Shown here: piece after piece, positions 7,348 through 14,772 of the stretch
How the letters are laid out: every line of letters begins with the position of its first letter
Numbering within the stretch: the stretch's first letter is position 1
Assembly (NCBI RefSeq): GCF_049340185.1
Contig: NZ_JBMPPC010000006.1
Location: 124,001-188,000, forward strand
DNA: 64,000 nt
From: Undibacterium sp049340185
Lineage (GTDB): Bacteria > Pseudomonadota > Gammaproteobacteria > Burkholderiales > Burkholderiaceae_D
Direction of reading: 5' to 3'
Position numbers and translations under genes: made by a program
The notes under the pieces: model-generated
The model's database searches: none
What the model saw: only the letters and a program-made list of their open reading frames with translations
Told to the model about the DNA's origin: nothing

Positions 7348-8340
7348 ATGCTATTAAATACGATTGAATATGAAGCAGGAACATGGGAAATATCGAACGG
7401 CGGGTGCTTATCTAGAATTACATTGAGCGCGGACGCAGTATTGTCCGGAAATTCAGATGCTGATTCCGACTTACCCGAAAATATTGTGCAAGCAAGACGA
7501 GTTTATAAGGACTTAAAATCAGGGCACTTATTGAATGCAAATTTTCTCGGGCCAGGAAACGACGCAAGGAATATGACTATATTGAGTAGCAGTGGAAATT
7601 CAGCTCATTTGAAACAGTTTGAAGATCCGTTGAGAAATTTTTTATTAAAGATACAAAGTATATTTACAGACAAAAGATTTAAAAATCTTGAAATTCGCAA
7701 CGAGGATTCTGGGTTCCCAGAGTTAACACGTCGTCGTGGGGAAAATTCTTTCCTTAACCTCGACTTATTTAAACAAGTCAGCTTCGAGACAACTATTACC
7801 GTCGAAAGGAGTAGCGAACACTACGAGTTAGATGGTGGTGGTCAGATACCTGAATATCTTACATGTAGCGCTAGCACAGAAGTTCGTTGGCCTGAGCAGA
7901 GCAGTAGTATGCATAAAACTGAGAATCTTAAAGATTTTGTCGGTTACATAACTGAGAAAAGAGATGCATTTTCTGATTGGCGTAAGCGCATACAAAAAGA
8001 AATAGAAGGCAAGGAAAAAAATAAAAAAAACAAAGAATCTGACTCTTTTTGGCGGGATTCTGCAAGTGGGATACAAAATTGGGAGAATCTACTCTATGAG
8101 TTAAATATTGCACAGAGTTTGTGGAAAGATATAAGTACGGACACGGAAGATAATATATGTATAAAAGTTACTATTGCCAATGCGGAGAGAATCGCTACTG
8201 GTCTAGTAACAAATGACGAAGGGATGATGTCCACGTCCAATGGAAAAGAGTCCAAGAAGAGAAAAAATGAAAGTTTTGGGAGTAAGCAAAACAAGATATC
8301 TACCGTAGAACAAGATATGCCTGAAGAAGATATAGTTTAG
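7348..8340 (+). CDS. Toxin-like protein with GHLLN motif, ends at in-frame TAG
   Basis: 330 residues, AT-rich compared with the flanking genes. Residues 59-87 read GHLLNANFLGPGNDARNMTI and then SSSGNSAHL. This matches the GHLLN..LGG.G...N.T..T..AN..H signature that I recall from polymorphic toxins and contractile-injection effectors, related in style to DNA/RNA non-specific nucleases. The rest has a Lys/Glu-rich coiled segment (about 215-235) and an acidic, low-complexity tail. No signal peptide is seen. After the TAG at 8338-8340 the same frame stays open to 8646 and carries a peptidase-like motif, so this may be the front part of a longer protein. RBS GAGAGACAAA precedes the ATG. Confidence 0.6.
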   Translation: MLLNTIEYEAGTWEISNGGCLSRITLSADAVLSGNSDADSDLPENIVQARRVYKDLKSGHLLNANFLGPGNDARNMTILSSSGNSAHLKQFEDPLRNFLLKIQSIFTDKRFKNLEIRNEDSGFPELTRRRGENSFLNLDLFKQVSFETTITVERSSEHYELDGGGQIPEYLTCSASTEVRWPEQSSSMHKTENLKDFVGYITEKRDAFSDWRKRIQKEIEGKEKNKKNKESDSFWRDSASGIQNWENLLYELNIAQSLWKDISTDTEDNICIKVTIANAERIATGLVTNDEGMMSTSNGKESKKRKNESFGSKQNKISTVEQDMPEEDIV

Positions 8341-8646
8341 TCCTCAGACGGAAACAATTGCCTCATTTTCGCAATCTGCAATGCAGCAGATCATCGCGAT
8401 CCAGATTCAAATGTTGTGAAGAAAATTCGCACAGAATTAAAAGAAAAAGGATTCGGTCAGATCGGGGAAATGTTGGTAGCTGACCAGGCAGTAGTGGATA
8501 TCATACGGGCACACTTGGAAATTCGAGAGGGTATCCTTATTAAATGTGAAAACCAAGCTGAGAATCGAGTAATTCCTGGTGCAGAAGATTACACAATTGA
8601 AATTTTTTATAAAGGCCATCACTTTAGCGATCAACAGTTATGGTAA
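8341..8646 (+). pseudogene. OTU-like cysteine-peptidase fragment, in frame behind the TAG
   Basis: Read in the frame of the gene at 7348, this stretch encodes SSDGNNCLIFAICNAADH right after the stop and ends in IEIFYKGHHFSDQQLW. A DGN-C-LxxAI motif with a late His preceded by hydrophobic residues resembles the Cys/His pair of OTU-type and related papain-like peptidases (Cys codon 8359, His codons 8617 and 8620). The only standard start in frame is a GTG at 8416, which lies after the Cys codon and would give a 76-residue protein without it. It is therefore either a C-terminal domain cut off by a nonsense mutation, or expressed by read-through. Called a pseudogene with caution. Confidence 0.5.
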
Positions 8647-8727
8647 AGCCCAATATAGCTAAAACACTGAAACTAGCCAACGCAGCGTTTAACTTGTTCT
8701 ATCAACAAGCGATCTGGAGTGAAGATA

Positions 8728-9774
8728 ATGGATGCAATTGAGACTATCCCAGCTGGTAATCCAGCTGAACCTATCGCGGCTATGAAAATTGTTCATGGTA
8801 ATACTAGATTGGCAGCCTCCCTCCAAGAAGCAAAAATCCTGTTGGCGTATGCAGCTCGGCATGGCGATTTAGTCGACGAAAATGTCATCAAGATTATCGT
8901 CACTAGCGGGACTCTGCATGCGAATGCGGCGTTGAGCGATGCAGATGAAACGGCGTTTTGGATAGCTTTTAATGCCCTGACCAAGGCAAGTAGCCCCGTT
9001 ACGGCAGAGAGTCTGGAGTCGATTTATGACTCAAACGTGGCAGGTATCTCAAAAAAATCACTCGCCAGAAAGACAGTGATTCTGTATCAGGCGTTCGCTA
9101 TTCTCACGCTATGTCTGCTACTCATCGCGCAAATTTACTGGCTCTTTGGCACGAAGTTAATCGAGGATGTGTACAGCGTCCGGACCGAACAAACAAAACC
9201 GCAAATGACAGATCAAGCCAAACAACAAAGCGCGCAAACAGATGTCGTCGTGAGTCAGGGGACGGATGCTGAGAGCTACAAGCAATCACTACAAAGACAA
9301 AATCAGCTGACTATGGAATTGAGAAGTGTTTCCTTAAAATCCTGGTGCAACTGGTGGCTGCCGTATTGTGACAACAGGAAGGTGCTGAGCAAGCAGGCAG
9401 AAGATAGCGAGCATGAAAATTTAGCGAATTTTCTCACCTCGAAATTGATGATCGAGGTGTTGCAAATCTATTTATTACCGCTCTTATATGGCGCTCTGGG
9501 AAGCTGTGTTTATATACTGCGGACATTGGCATCGGAGATTGCTGCCTGCACTTATTCCAGAACCATGAATATCGGATTTACGATACGTTTTTTTCTTGGC
9601 ACATTAGCTGGGATGGTCATCGCATGGTTCGTGACACCGGACACTTCTGGCGGATTGTTTAAATCCTTATCACCATTTGCGCTGGCATTTTTGGCGGGTT
9701 ACAACGTCGAAATTTTATTCTCTCTGATGGATCGGTTTCTCATGGCATTTACGAATAAGAAATCCGGAGAATAA
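8728..9774 (+). CDS. Four-helix inner-membrane protein, unknown function
   Basis: 348 residues from the ATG at 8728, chosen because GGAG lies seven bases upstream; a GTG at 8719 is the alternative. The first 110 residues are soluble and helical. One membrane helix follows (about 116-138), then a polar loop of about 100 residues rich in Gln, then three helices near the C-terminus (IEVLQIYLLPLLYGALGSCV, FTIRFFLGTLAGMVIAWFV, LSPFALAFLAGYNVEILFSL). The last motif, AFLAGY-VE-LFSL-DR, recurs in uncharacterised bacterial membrane proteins as far as I recall. It could be a partner, anchor or immunity protein for the toxin-like gene upstream; this is inference from position only. Confidence 0.65.
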   Translation: MDAIETIPAGNPAEPIAAMKIVHGNTRLAASLQEAKILLAYAARHGDLVDENVIKIIVTSGTLHANAALSDADETAFWIAFNALTKASSPVTAESLESIYDSNVAGISKKSLARKTVILYQAFAILTLCLLLIAQIYWLFGTKLIEDVYSVRTEQTKPQMTDQAKQQSAQTDVVVSQGTDAESYKQSLQRQNQLTMELRSVSLKSWCNWWLPYCDNRKVLSKQAEDSEHENLANFLTSKLMIEVLQIYLLPLLYGALGSCVYILRTLASEIAACTYSRTMNIGFTIRFFLGTLAGMVIAWFVTPDTSGGLFKSLSPFALAFLAGYNVEILFSLMDRFLMAFTNKKSGE

Positions 9775-9838
9775 AACCTCATCCGACCTGATGTTGAGAG
9801 GTAAGAATATTCACTATGAGCCACCGATAAGGACTGAC

Positions 9839-10465
9839 ATGACATCAAAAAGCCCATTGAAAGGAATTGATGTTTCACATTATCAGGGAGCGGTAGATTG
9901 GTCCGCCGTTAGGAATGCAGGGATCTCGTTTGCCTTTGCTAAAGCGAGCGATGGCAATACCTATGTTGATCCGCAATTTCGGACTAACTGGCAAGCGATG
10001 AAAGTGGCCGGAGTCGTGCGTGGCGCCTATCATTTTTATGAAACTAAAGACGATCCGCTGACTCAAGCGAACAATTTCATTGAGGCGCTTGACTCGCTGG
10101 ATTCTGACGATCTGCCACCCGTGGTCGACATAGAGTGCTACAACGGCGCGTTCGGAACGACCTCTCTTGCCAGCAATTTACATAGCTGGTTAGATACCGT
10201 CAGCAAGGCGTTCGGCCGTACTCCTGTTATCTATACCGGCAGTTCATTTTGGAATACGTATTTGGGTAGCGTTGATTTTTCTGCCTATCCGCTGTGGATC
10301 GCAGAATACGATGTTAGTCAGCCCAAAATACCGAATGGATGGAGTAACTGGACTTTCTGGCAGTCATCACAAAGTGGTAGCGTAGCAGGTGTTAGCGGTG
10401 CTGTTGATCTGGACCAATTTGCAGGATCCAGTATGGCTGAACTCTCTGTATTGTTCGGCGCATAA
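9839..10465 (+). CDS. GH25 lysozyme (muramidase), catalytic residues intact
   Basis: 208 residues, a complete GH25 barrel cleaving the beta-1,4 bond between N-acetylmuramic acid and N-acetylglucosamine. Motifs: GIDVSHYQG (Asp11), PPVVDIE (Asp97, Glu99), AYHFYETKDDP, YPLWIAEYD and VDLDQFAG, all as expected for active members. The ATG at 9839 is chosen because AAGGA lies eight bases upstream and it starts just ahead of the domain; an ATG at 9791 would add 16 residues. There is no visible signal peptide, so it needs another export route or acts on lysis, as phage endolysins do. It is related to the inactive-looking paralogue at 6213. Confidence 0.88.
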   Translation: MTSKSPLKGIDVSHYQGAVDWSAVRNAGISFAFAKASDGNTYVDPQFRTNWQAMKVAGVVRGAYHFYETKDDPLTQANNFIEALDSLDSDDLPPVVDIECYNGAFGTTSLASNLHSWLDTVSKAFGRTPVIYTGSSFWNTYLGSVDFSAYPLWIAEYDVSQPKIPNGWSNWTFWQSSQSGSVAGVSGAVDLDQFAGSSMAELSVLFGA

Positions 10466-10577
10466 ACAGGCGGTGAGAACGAGGATTGCTTACCAAGCCG
10501 GGCAATCGATTAATCTATCGATCAACGTGACAGGACGATTCATCTACTTGTTGTTGATATGAGCGAGCGGATTTAAA

Positions 10578-10613
10578 TAAAAAAGCGCCGAAGTTTCCTT
10601 GGGCGCTTTTTTT
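10578..10613. terminator. Bidirectional rho-independent terminator
   Basis: AAAAAAGCGCC and GGGCGCTTTTTT form a stem with a run of A on one side and T on the other. It lies between the convergent lysozyme gene and htpG and can serve both. Confidence 0.88.
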
Positions 10614-10647
10614 GAACAGATCGCGATTGCTACAACGCAGACTTTGA

Positions 10648-12564
10648 CTATGCCACGTTCAACAGCATGTCATTGAGACGTTTTACGAAGCTGCTTGGAT
10701 CTGCTAATGCGCCGCCTTCGGCGAGCATTGCCTGATCGAACAGGATGTTAGCCCAGTCGTCAAACTTCTTCTCTTCATACTTCAGACGTTGAACTAAAGG
10801 ATGGTCTGGATTGACTTCAAGAATCGGTTTTGATTCTGGTGCTACCTGACCTGCTGCTTTTAGCATACGCATCAGGTTGCCGGACAATTCGTTGTCATCG
10901 GCAACCAGGCAGGCAGGCGAATCAGTCAGGCGGAAGCTCACACGCACATCCTTGGCTTTGTCGGTCAAGGCGGCTTTCATCTTCTCAACGAGATCTTTGA
11001 ATTGCGTTTCGGTTTCTTCGTGCTGCTTTTTCTCGGCTTCATCTTCGAGCGTGCCGAGGTTCAGGTCACCTTTTGCAACCGAGACCAGTTCTTTGCCGTC
11101 GAAGTCGTTCAGGAAAGACAGCATCCATTCGTCTACACGATCCGTCAGCAATAAGACTTCGACGCCTTTTTTGCGGAAGATTTCCAGGTGCGGACTGTTT
11201 TTTGCTGCGGCATAGCTTTCGGCTGTGACGTAGTAAATTTTTTCCTGTCCTTCTTTAGTGCGGCTCAGATAGTCGGCGAAAGAGACGGTCTGTGCATCGC
11301 TATCGTTGTGTGTGGAGGCAAAGCGCAATAGTTTTGCGATACGTTCTTTGTTCGCGGCATCTTCGCCTATGCCTTCTTTCAATACCTGACCAAACTCGGT
11401 CCAGAAGCTGGCGTATTTATCTTTCTTGGCTTGAGAGTCTTCGTCGCCTTCAGCATTTGCTAATTCTTCCAGCATACCGAGAACGCGTTTCGTCGAGCCT
11501 TCGCGAATCGCCTTGATATCGCGGCTTTCCTGCAAAATTTCACGTGAGACATTCAGGGGCAGATCATTGGAGTCGATGACACCTTTCACAAAGCGCAGAT
11601 ACACCGGCATTAATTGCTCGGCATCGTCCATGATGAAGACGCGTTTGACATAGAGTTTGATACCGCCACGTTTATTGCGGTCCCACATATCGAACGGTGC
11701 TCGGGCGGGGATGTACAGTAATTGCGTATATTCGCTGCGACCCTCAACACGGTTATGCGTATGCGTCAGCGGAGCGCTGTAATCGTGTGAAATATGTTTG
11801 TAGAATTCTTCGTATTGCTCAGGTGTGACCTCGCTCTTGCTGCGTGCCCACAAGGCGCTGGCTTGATTGACCGTTTCCAGTTCGTCTTTCAGCACCTGTT
11901 CTTTTTTCTCTTCATCCCACTCTTCTTTTTGCATCAGAATCGGCAAAGAGATGTGGTCGGAGTAGGTGCGGATCACGGACTTCAATTTCCATGCAGAGAG
12001 GAAGTCATCTTCACCCTCGCGCAGGTGCAGCGTGATGGATGTGCCGCGATCGGCTTTCGTGATGTCTTCAACGCTGAAGTCGCCAGCGCCTTCGGATTCC
12101 CAGCGCACACCTGCATCGGCGGCAGTGCCAGCACGACGTGATTCAACCGTGATTTTGTCCGCGACGATAAAGCCGGAATAGAACCCTACGCCGAACTGAC
12201 CAATCATGGCTGCATCTTTTTGCTGGTCGCCAGACAGTTTGCCGAAAAATTCTTTGGTGCCAGACTTGGCAATCGTCCCCAGATGCGCAATCGCGTCGTC
12301 ACGTGTCATCCCGATGCCGTTGTCAGCGATGGTGATGGTACGTGCAGTTTTATCGAAACTGACTTTGATCTTGAGTTCAGGATCGTTTTCAAACAAGGCA
12401 GCGTTATTGATGGCCTCAAAACGCAGCTTGTCGGCAGCGTCGGAAGCGTTTGAAATCAGTTCGCGCAAGAAAATTTCCTTGTTGGAATACAGCGAATGAA
12501 TCATCAACTGCAACAGTTGTTTGACTTCGGCTTGAAAGCCCATGGTTTGTTTTTGGTCGGACAT
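10648..12564 (-). CDS. htpG: Molecular chaperone HtpG (bacterial Hsp90)
   Basis: 638 residues, normal length for HtpG. The N-terminal GHKL ATPase is clear: ETMGFQAEVKQLL-type start, NKEIFLRELISNASDAADKL, ITIADNGIGMTRDDAI, and GQFGVGFYSGF. The middle domain carries FDMWDRNKRGGIKLYVKRVF and LPLNVSREILQESRDI. It is a cytosolic ATP-dependent chaperone for stress-damaged and some native client proteins. The start is preceded by GAGGGAAAC. A sigma32-type promoter lies about 60-85 bases upstream of the start codon, which fits heat-shock control. Single-gene transcription unit ending at the shared terminator. Confidence 0.98.
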   Translation of the reverse strand: MSDQKQTMGFQAEVKQLLQLMIHSLYSNKEIFLRELISNASDAADKLRFEAINNAALFENDPELKIKVSFDKTARTITIADNGIGMTRDDAIAHLGTIAKSGTKEFFGKLSGDQQKDAAMIGQFGVGFYSGFIVADKITVESRRAGTAADAGVRWESEGAGDFSVEDITKADRGTSITLHLREGEDDFLSAWKLKSVIRTYSDHISLPILMQKEEWDEEKKEQVLKDELETVNQASALWARSKSEVTPEQYEEFYKHISHDYSAPLTHTHNRVEGRSEYTQLLYIPARAPFDMWDRNKRGGIKLYVKRVFIMDDAEQLMPVYLRFVKGVIDSNDLPLNVSREILQESRDIKAIREGSTKRVLGMLEELANAEGDEDSQAKKDKYASFWTEFGQVLKEGIGEDAANKERIAKLLRFASTHNDSDAQTVSFADYLSRTKEGQEKIYYVTAESYAAAKNSPHLEIFRKKGVEVLLLTDRVDEWMLSFLNDFDGKELVSVAKGDLNLGTLEDEAEKKQHEETETQFKDLVEKMKAALTDKAKDVRVSFRLTDSPACLVADDNELSGNLMRMLKAAGQVAPESKPILEVNPDHPLVQRLKYEEKKFDDWANILFDQAMLAEGGALADPSSFVKRLNDMLLNVA

Positions 12565-13027
12565 GTTTCCCTCAAACTATTTTTATGGATGGTGAAAAGC
12601 AGAAAGATTTTGCTTGTCTGTTATGTGGCTGAGTTGAGTTTTTTCAAGATCCGGGCATTAGTAAATAACGATACTAGGAGTAAGTATCAATAAATAATGG
12701 CTTAATCCGCTTTATTTACGTGGGGATTTAAAAATACTCCCTGTAAATGGATTTTTAATAAAAATAGAATGTGAGTAATAAGGTTCACCGGACACGACGC
12801 ATTTCAGCATTCGTGTTCGCGGTGCAACTTGTAAAAATCGCCTTAGAAATAGTGAAGTTCTATTGTTAATTTGTTATATATTAAAATTGCAACTACAATC
12901 CTATCTCATGGTCAAAACTGATTAACGTGTAATTCCCAATAGGCAGGTGCTGCCAGGGAAGATCAGCCCAGATCGGATCAGTGCAAATGACAACACCGTT
13001 CTCAGCAATATCCAACAAAGACTGAAC
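12565..13027. other. Divergent intergenic region between htpG and a binding-protein gene
   Basis: No gene is seen. Apart from the htpG heat-shock promoter, the region holds an imperfect inverted repeat at 12786-12824 (CACCG-G-ACACGA against TCGTGT-TCG-CGGTG), which may mark a hairpin or operator, and an AT-rich stretch near 12850-12890 where a promoter for the rightward gene could lie. Confidence 0.5.
12621..12648 (-). promoter_or_regulatory. Sigma32 (heat-shock) promoter of htpG
   Basis: On the reverse strand CTTGAAA (12642-12648) is followed after 13 bases by CCACATAA (12621-12628). The consensus is CTTGAAA-N13-CCCCATNT, so the -35 box is perfect and the -10 box near-perfect with ideal spacing. 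Confidence 0.82.
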
Positions 13028-13825
13028 ATGATGCGTCGAATGATCGCTGCCTTGTGCTTTTTAAGGTTCTTATGGTTTGCGCTGTTTGCTGTCTTCATGA
13101 CGGCGGGAACTTGCTCGGCAGTTGATTTGTATGTCAGTAATTTATTTGCCCAGGATCCGGCACAGGCCGCGATCGCCACCAGTGTGCCGTCAGAGCAGGC
13201 GACTTTTGAGAGTATCAACGAGCGCATTGCGAAAGAACTCAAGCGGCGTTGCCCCATCGCTATCGAGCTGAAGATCGTTCCCGCAGCACGCCATATTGAA
13301 TTATTTCCCAGGTCAAAAGAGGCTTTCAGCATTTCTCGTCGCGACAATTTTAGTGACGAAGACGGCGTTATTCTGGCAGAGGTGATTCAGATTCCCGTCG
13401 TGGTCGTCGCAGTGCGCGGTGCCAGGCTCAAGACCTATGACGACCTCATCGCACTCGCTGCCATCAACGGCGTTGGTGCCATGCGACGTATTAACTATCC
13501 TCCGCTATCACAGGACAGCCGCATCCGAAAAGTCGATATCAATTCCGTAGAAAACGGATTACGTATGTTGGAAGCCGGGCGTATCTCGGCGCTGGCAGGT
13601 ACCCAACCAGCGATTCTTGCTGCGGCAAAGCGCAGGGGAAGTCTAGACAATTTGGGGCCGATGGTCGTTATCGCTTATGGTTCCTACGTCTTGCGCGTTC
13701 GCCCTGATTTTGAAAAAAATGTTGTGGCAATTCAGGTACGCGACACGATGCTGGAGATGAAAAGGAATGGCACGATTGATCGTATCTACGCCGAGTTTCA
13801 GGAAGAATTACGTCGCCCTCTTTGA
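13028..13825 (+). CDS. Periplasmic solute-binding protein, family 3-like (tandem copy 1)
   Basis: About 265 residues. The ATG at 13028 starts MMRRMIAALCFLRFLWFALF, a signal peptide ending near GTCSAVD. The body has family-3 binding-protein features: ERIAKELKRRCPIAIELKIV, PRSKEAFSISRRDNFSDEDG, and a second lobe with MLEAGRISALAGTQPAILAA. An upstream GTG at 12947 would put 27 extra residues before the signal and is not used. It is a close paralogue of the next gene. No permease or ATPase is nearby, so it may deliver ligand elsewhere, act as a sensor, or be an orphan. Ligand unknown. Confidence 0.78.
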   Translation: MMRRMIAALCFLRFLWFALFAVFMTAGTCSAVDLYVSNLFAQDPAQAAIATSVPSEQATFESINERIAKELKRRCPIAIELKIVPAARHIELFPRSKEAFSISRRDNFSDEDGVILAEVIQIPVVVVAVRGARLKTYDDLIALAAINGVGAMRRINYPPLSQDSRIRKVDINSVENGLRMLEAGRISALAGTQPAILAAAKRRGSLDNLGPMVVIAYGSYVLRVRPDFEKNVVAIQVRDTMLEMKRNGTIDRIYAEFQEELRRPL

Positions 13826-13933
13826 ACGGGTTTTAATTGCTGATTGTTGTTGATTTTTGTTTGCGAATAATACTGATGGTACTGAGAGTGCTGGCATAGC
13901 AGTGACTTCGTGCATTTTTCTAATTACGTCAAC

Positions 13934-14668
13934 ATGAATATACTTTTTCGTTTAGTTTCGATACTCTCCCTCACACTGATCTGGATGCCGGCATCCGAGG
14001 CAGTGAACATCTATCTGACCGAAGTCACGCCGTATGCATTTGCGATAGAGCAAAAGGATAAATTTGACGGCGTTAACGTGCGTATCGTCAAAGAGTTAAG
14101 CAAGCGATCTGGTATTCCCCTCGACATCATCGTTGTCCCGAGTTCGCGACATGTCACCCAATTCCCGCTGGAAAAAGAGGCCTACAGTATTTCTCAGATC
14201 AATAATTTTACTGAGGAAGAAGGTGTTCAGCTTGCCGACATCACCGCTTATCCCATTGTGGTCGTCATCGCTCACGGTGTTGTCGCAAAATCCTATGAAG
14301 ATCTGATCTGGATCTCTGCCGAAAAAGGGATAGGCACCATGCGACGCCTCAGTTACGGTCCTTTCGGGCAGGACGGGCGTATCAAAAAAGTCGAAGTCAA
14401 TACGCTGGAAAACGGTTTTCGTATGCTGGAGTCAGGACGACTCGCCGGCCTGATCGGTAGCCAACCCGCCATCCTTGCCGCAGCAGAAAAAACAGGCTCT
14501 GAAGCAATGCTGGCAAACGTATTACAGATCGGCTACGGTGCTCACGTATTACGTAGTCGTCCGGAGTTCGCAAAAAGCGCAAACTCGAAAGCACTTGTGC
14601 AGGCGCTACAAGAGATGAAAAAAGACGGGACGATTATGCGGATTTTTGGGGAGTTTCAAAAGCGTTAG
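13934..14668 (+). CDS. Periplasmic solute-binding protein, family 3-like (tandem copy 2)
   Basis: About 244 residues. The signal peptide MNILFRLVSILSLTLIWMPA ends near SEAVN. It parallels the upstream protein segment by segment: RIVKELSKRSGIPLDIIVVP, EKEAYSISQINNFTEEEGVQ, GTMRRLSYGPFGQDGRIKKV, MLESGRLAGLIGSQPAILAA, and EMKKDGTIMRIFGEFQ. The two therefore arose by tandem duplication and look about half identical. The ATG at 13934 is preferred over a GTG at 13910 because it begins directly at the signal n-region. No transporter partner is adjacent; substrate unknown. Confidence 0.78.
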   Translation: MNILFRLVSILSLTLIWMPASEAVNIYLTEVTPYAFAIEQKDKFDGVNVRIVKELSKRSGIPLDIIVVPSSRHVTQFPLEKEAYSISQINNFTEEEGVQLADITAYPIVVVIAHGVVAKSYEDLIWISAEKGIGTMRRLSYGPFGQDGRIKKVEVNTLENGFRMLESGRLAGLIGSQPAILAAAEKTGSEAMLANVLQIGYGAHVLRSRPEFAKSANSKALVQALQEMKKDGTIMRIFGEFQKR

Positions 14669-14710
14669 ATCACTAGAGGTCGTAGCGCTAAGTAGTGAAA
14701 ACTATTTTAA

Positions 14711-14733
14711 CTCCCTCTTTTACAAGAGGGGAG
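14711..14733. terminator. Possible hairpin between convergent genes
   Basis: CTCCCTCTT and AAGAGGGGAG pair around a TTAC loop, with one bulged base. It lies between the binding-protein gene and the convergent cysS. No strong T tract follows, so a terminator role is uncertain. Confidence 0.45.
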
Positions 14734-14772
14734 AATGACAGCGATGATGCAGAATTGTAATTTGTGAATGTC

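Noticed and set aside
4315..10465. Prophage remnant, because of the two GH25 lysozymes
   Set aside because: No capsid, tail, terminase, integrase or holin gene is seen; the island may be mobile but is not recognisably phage.
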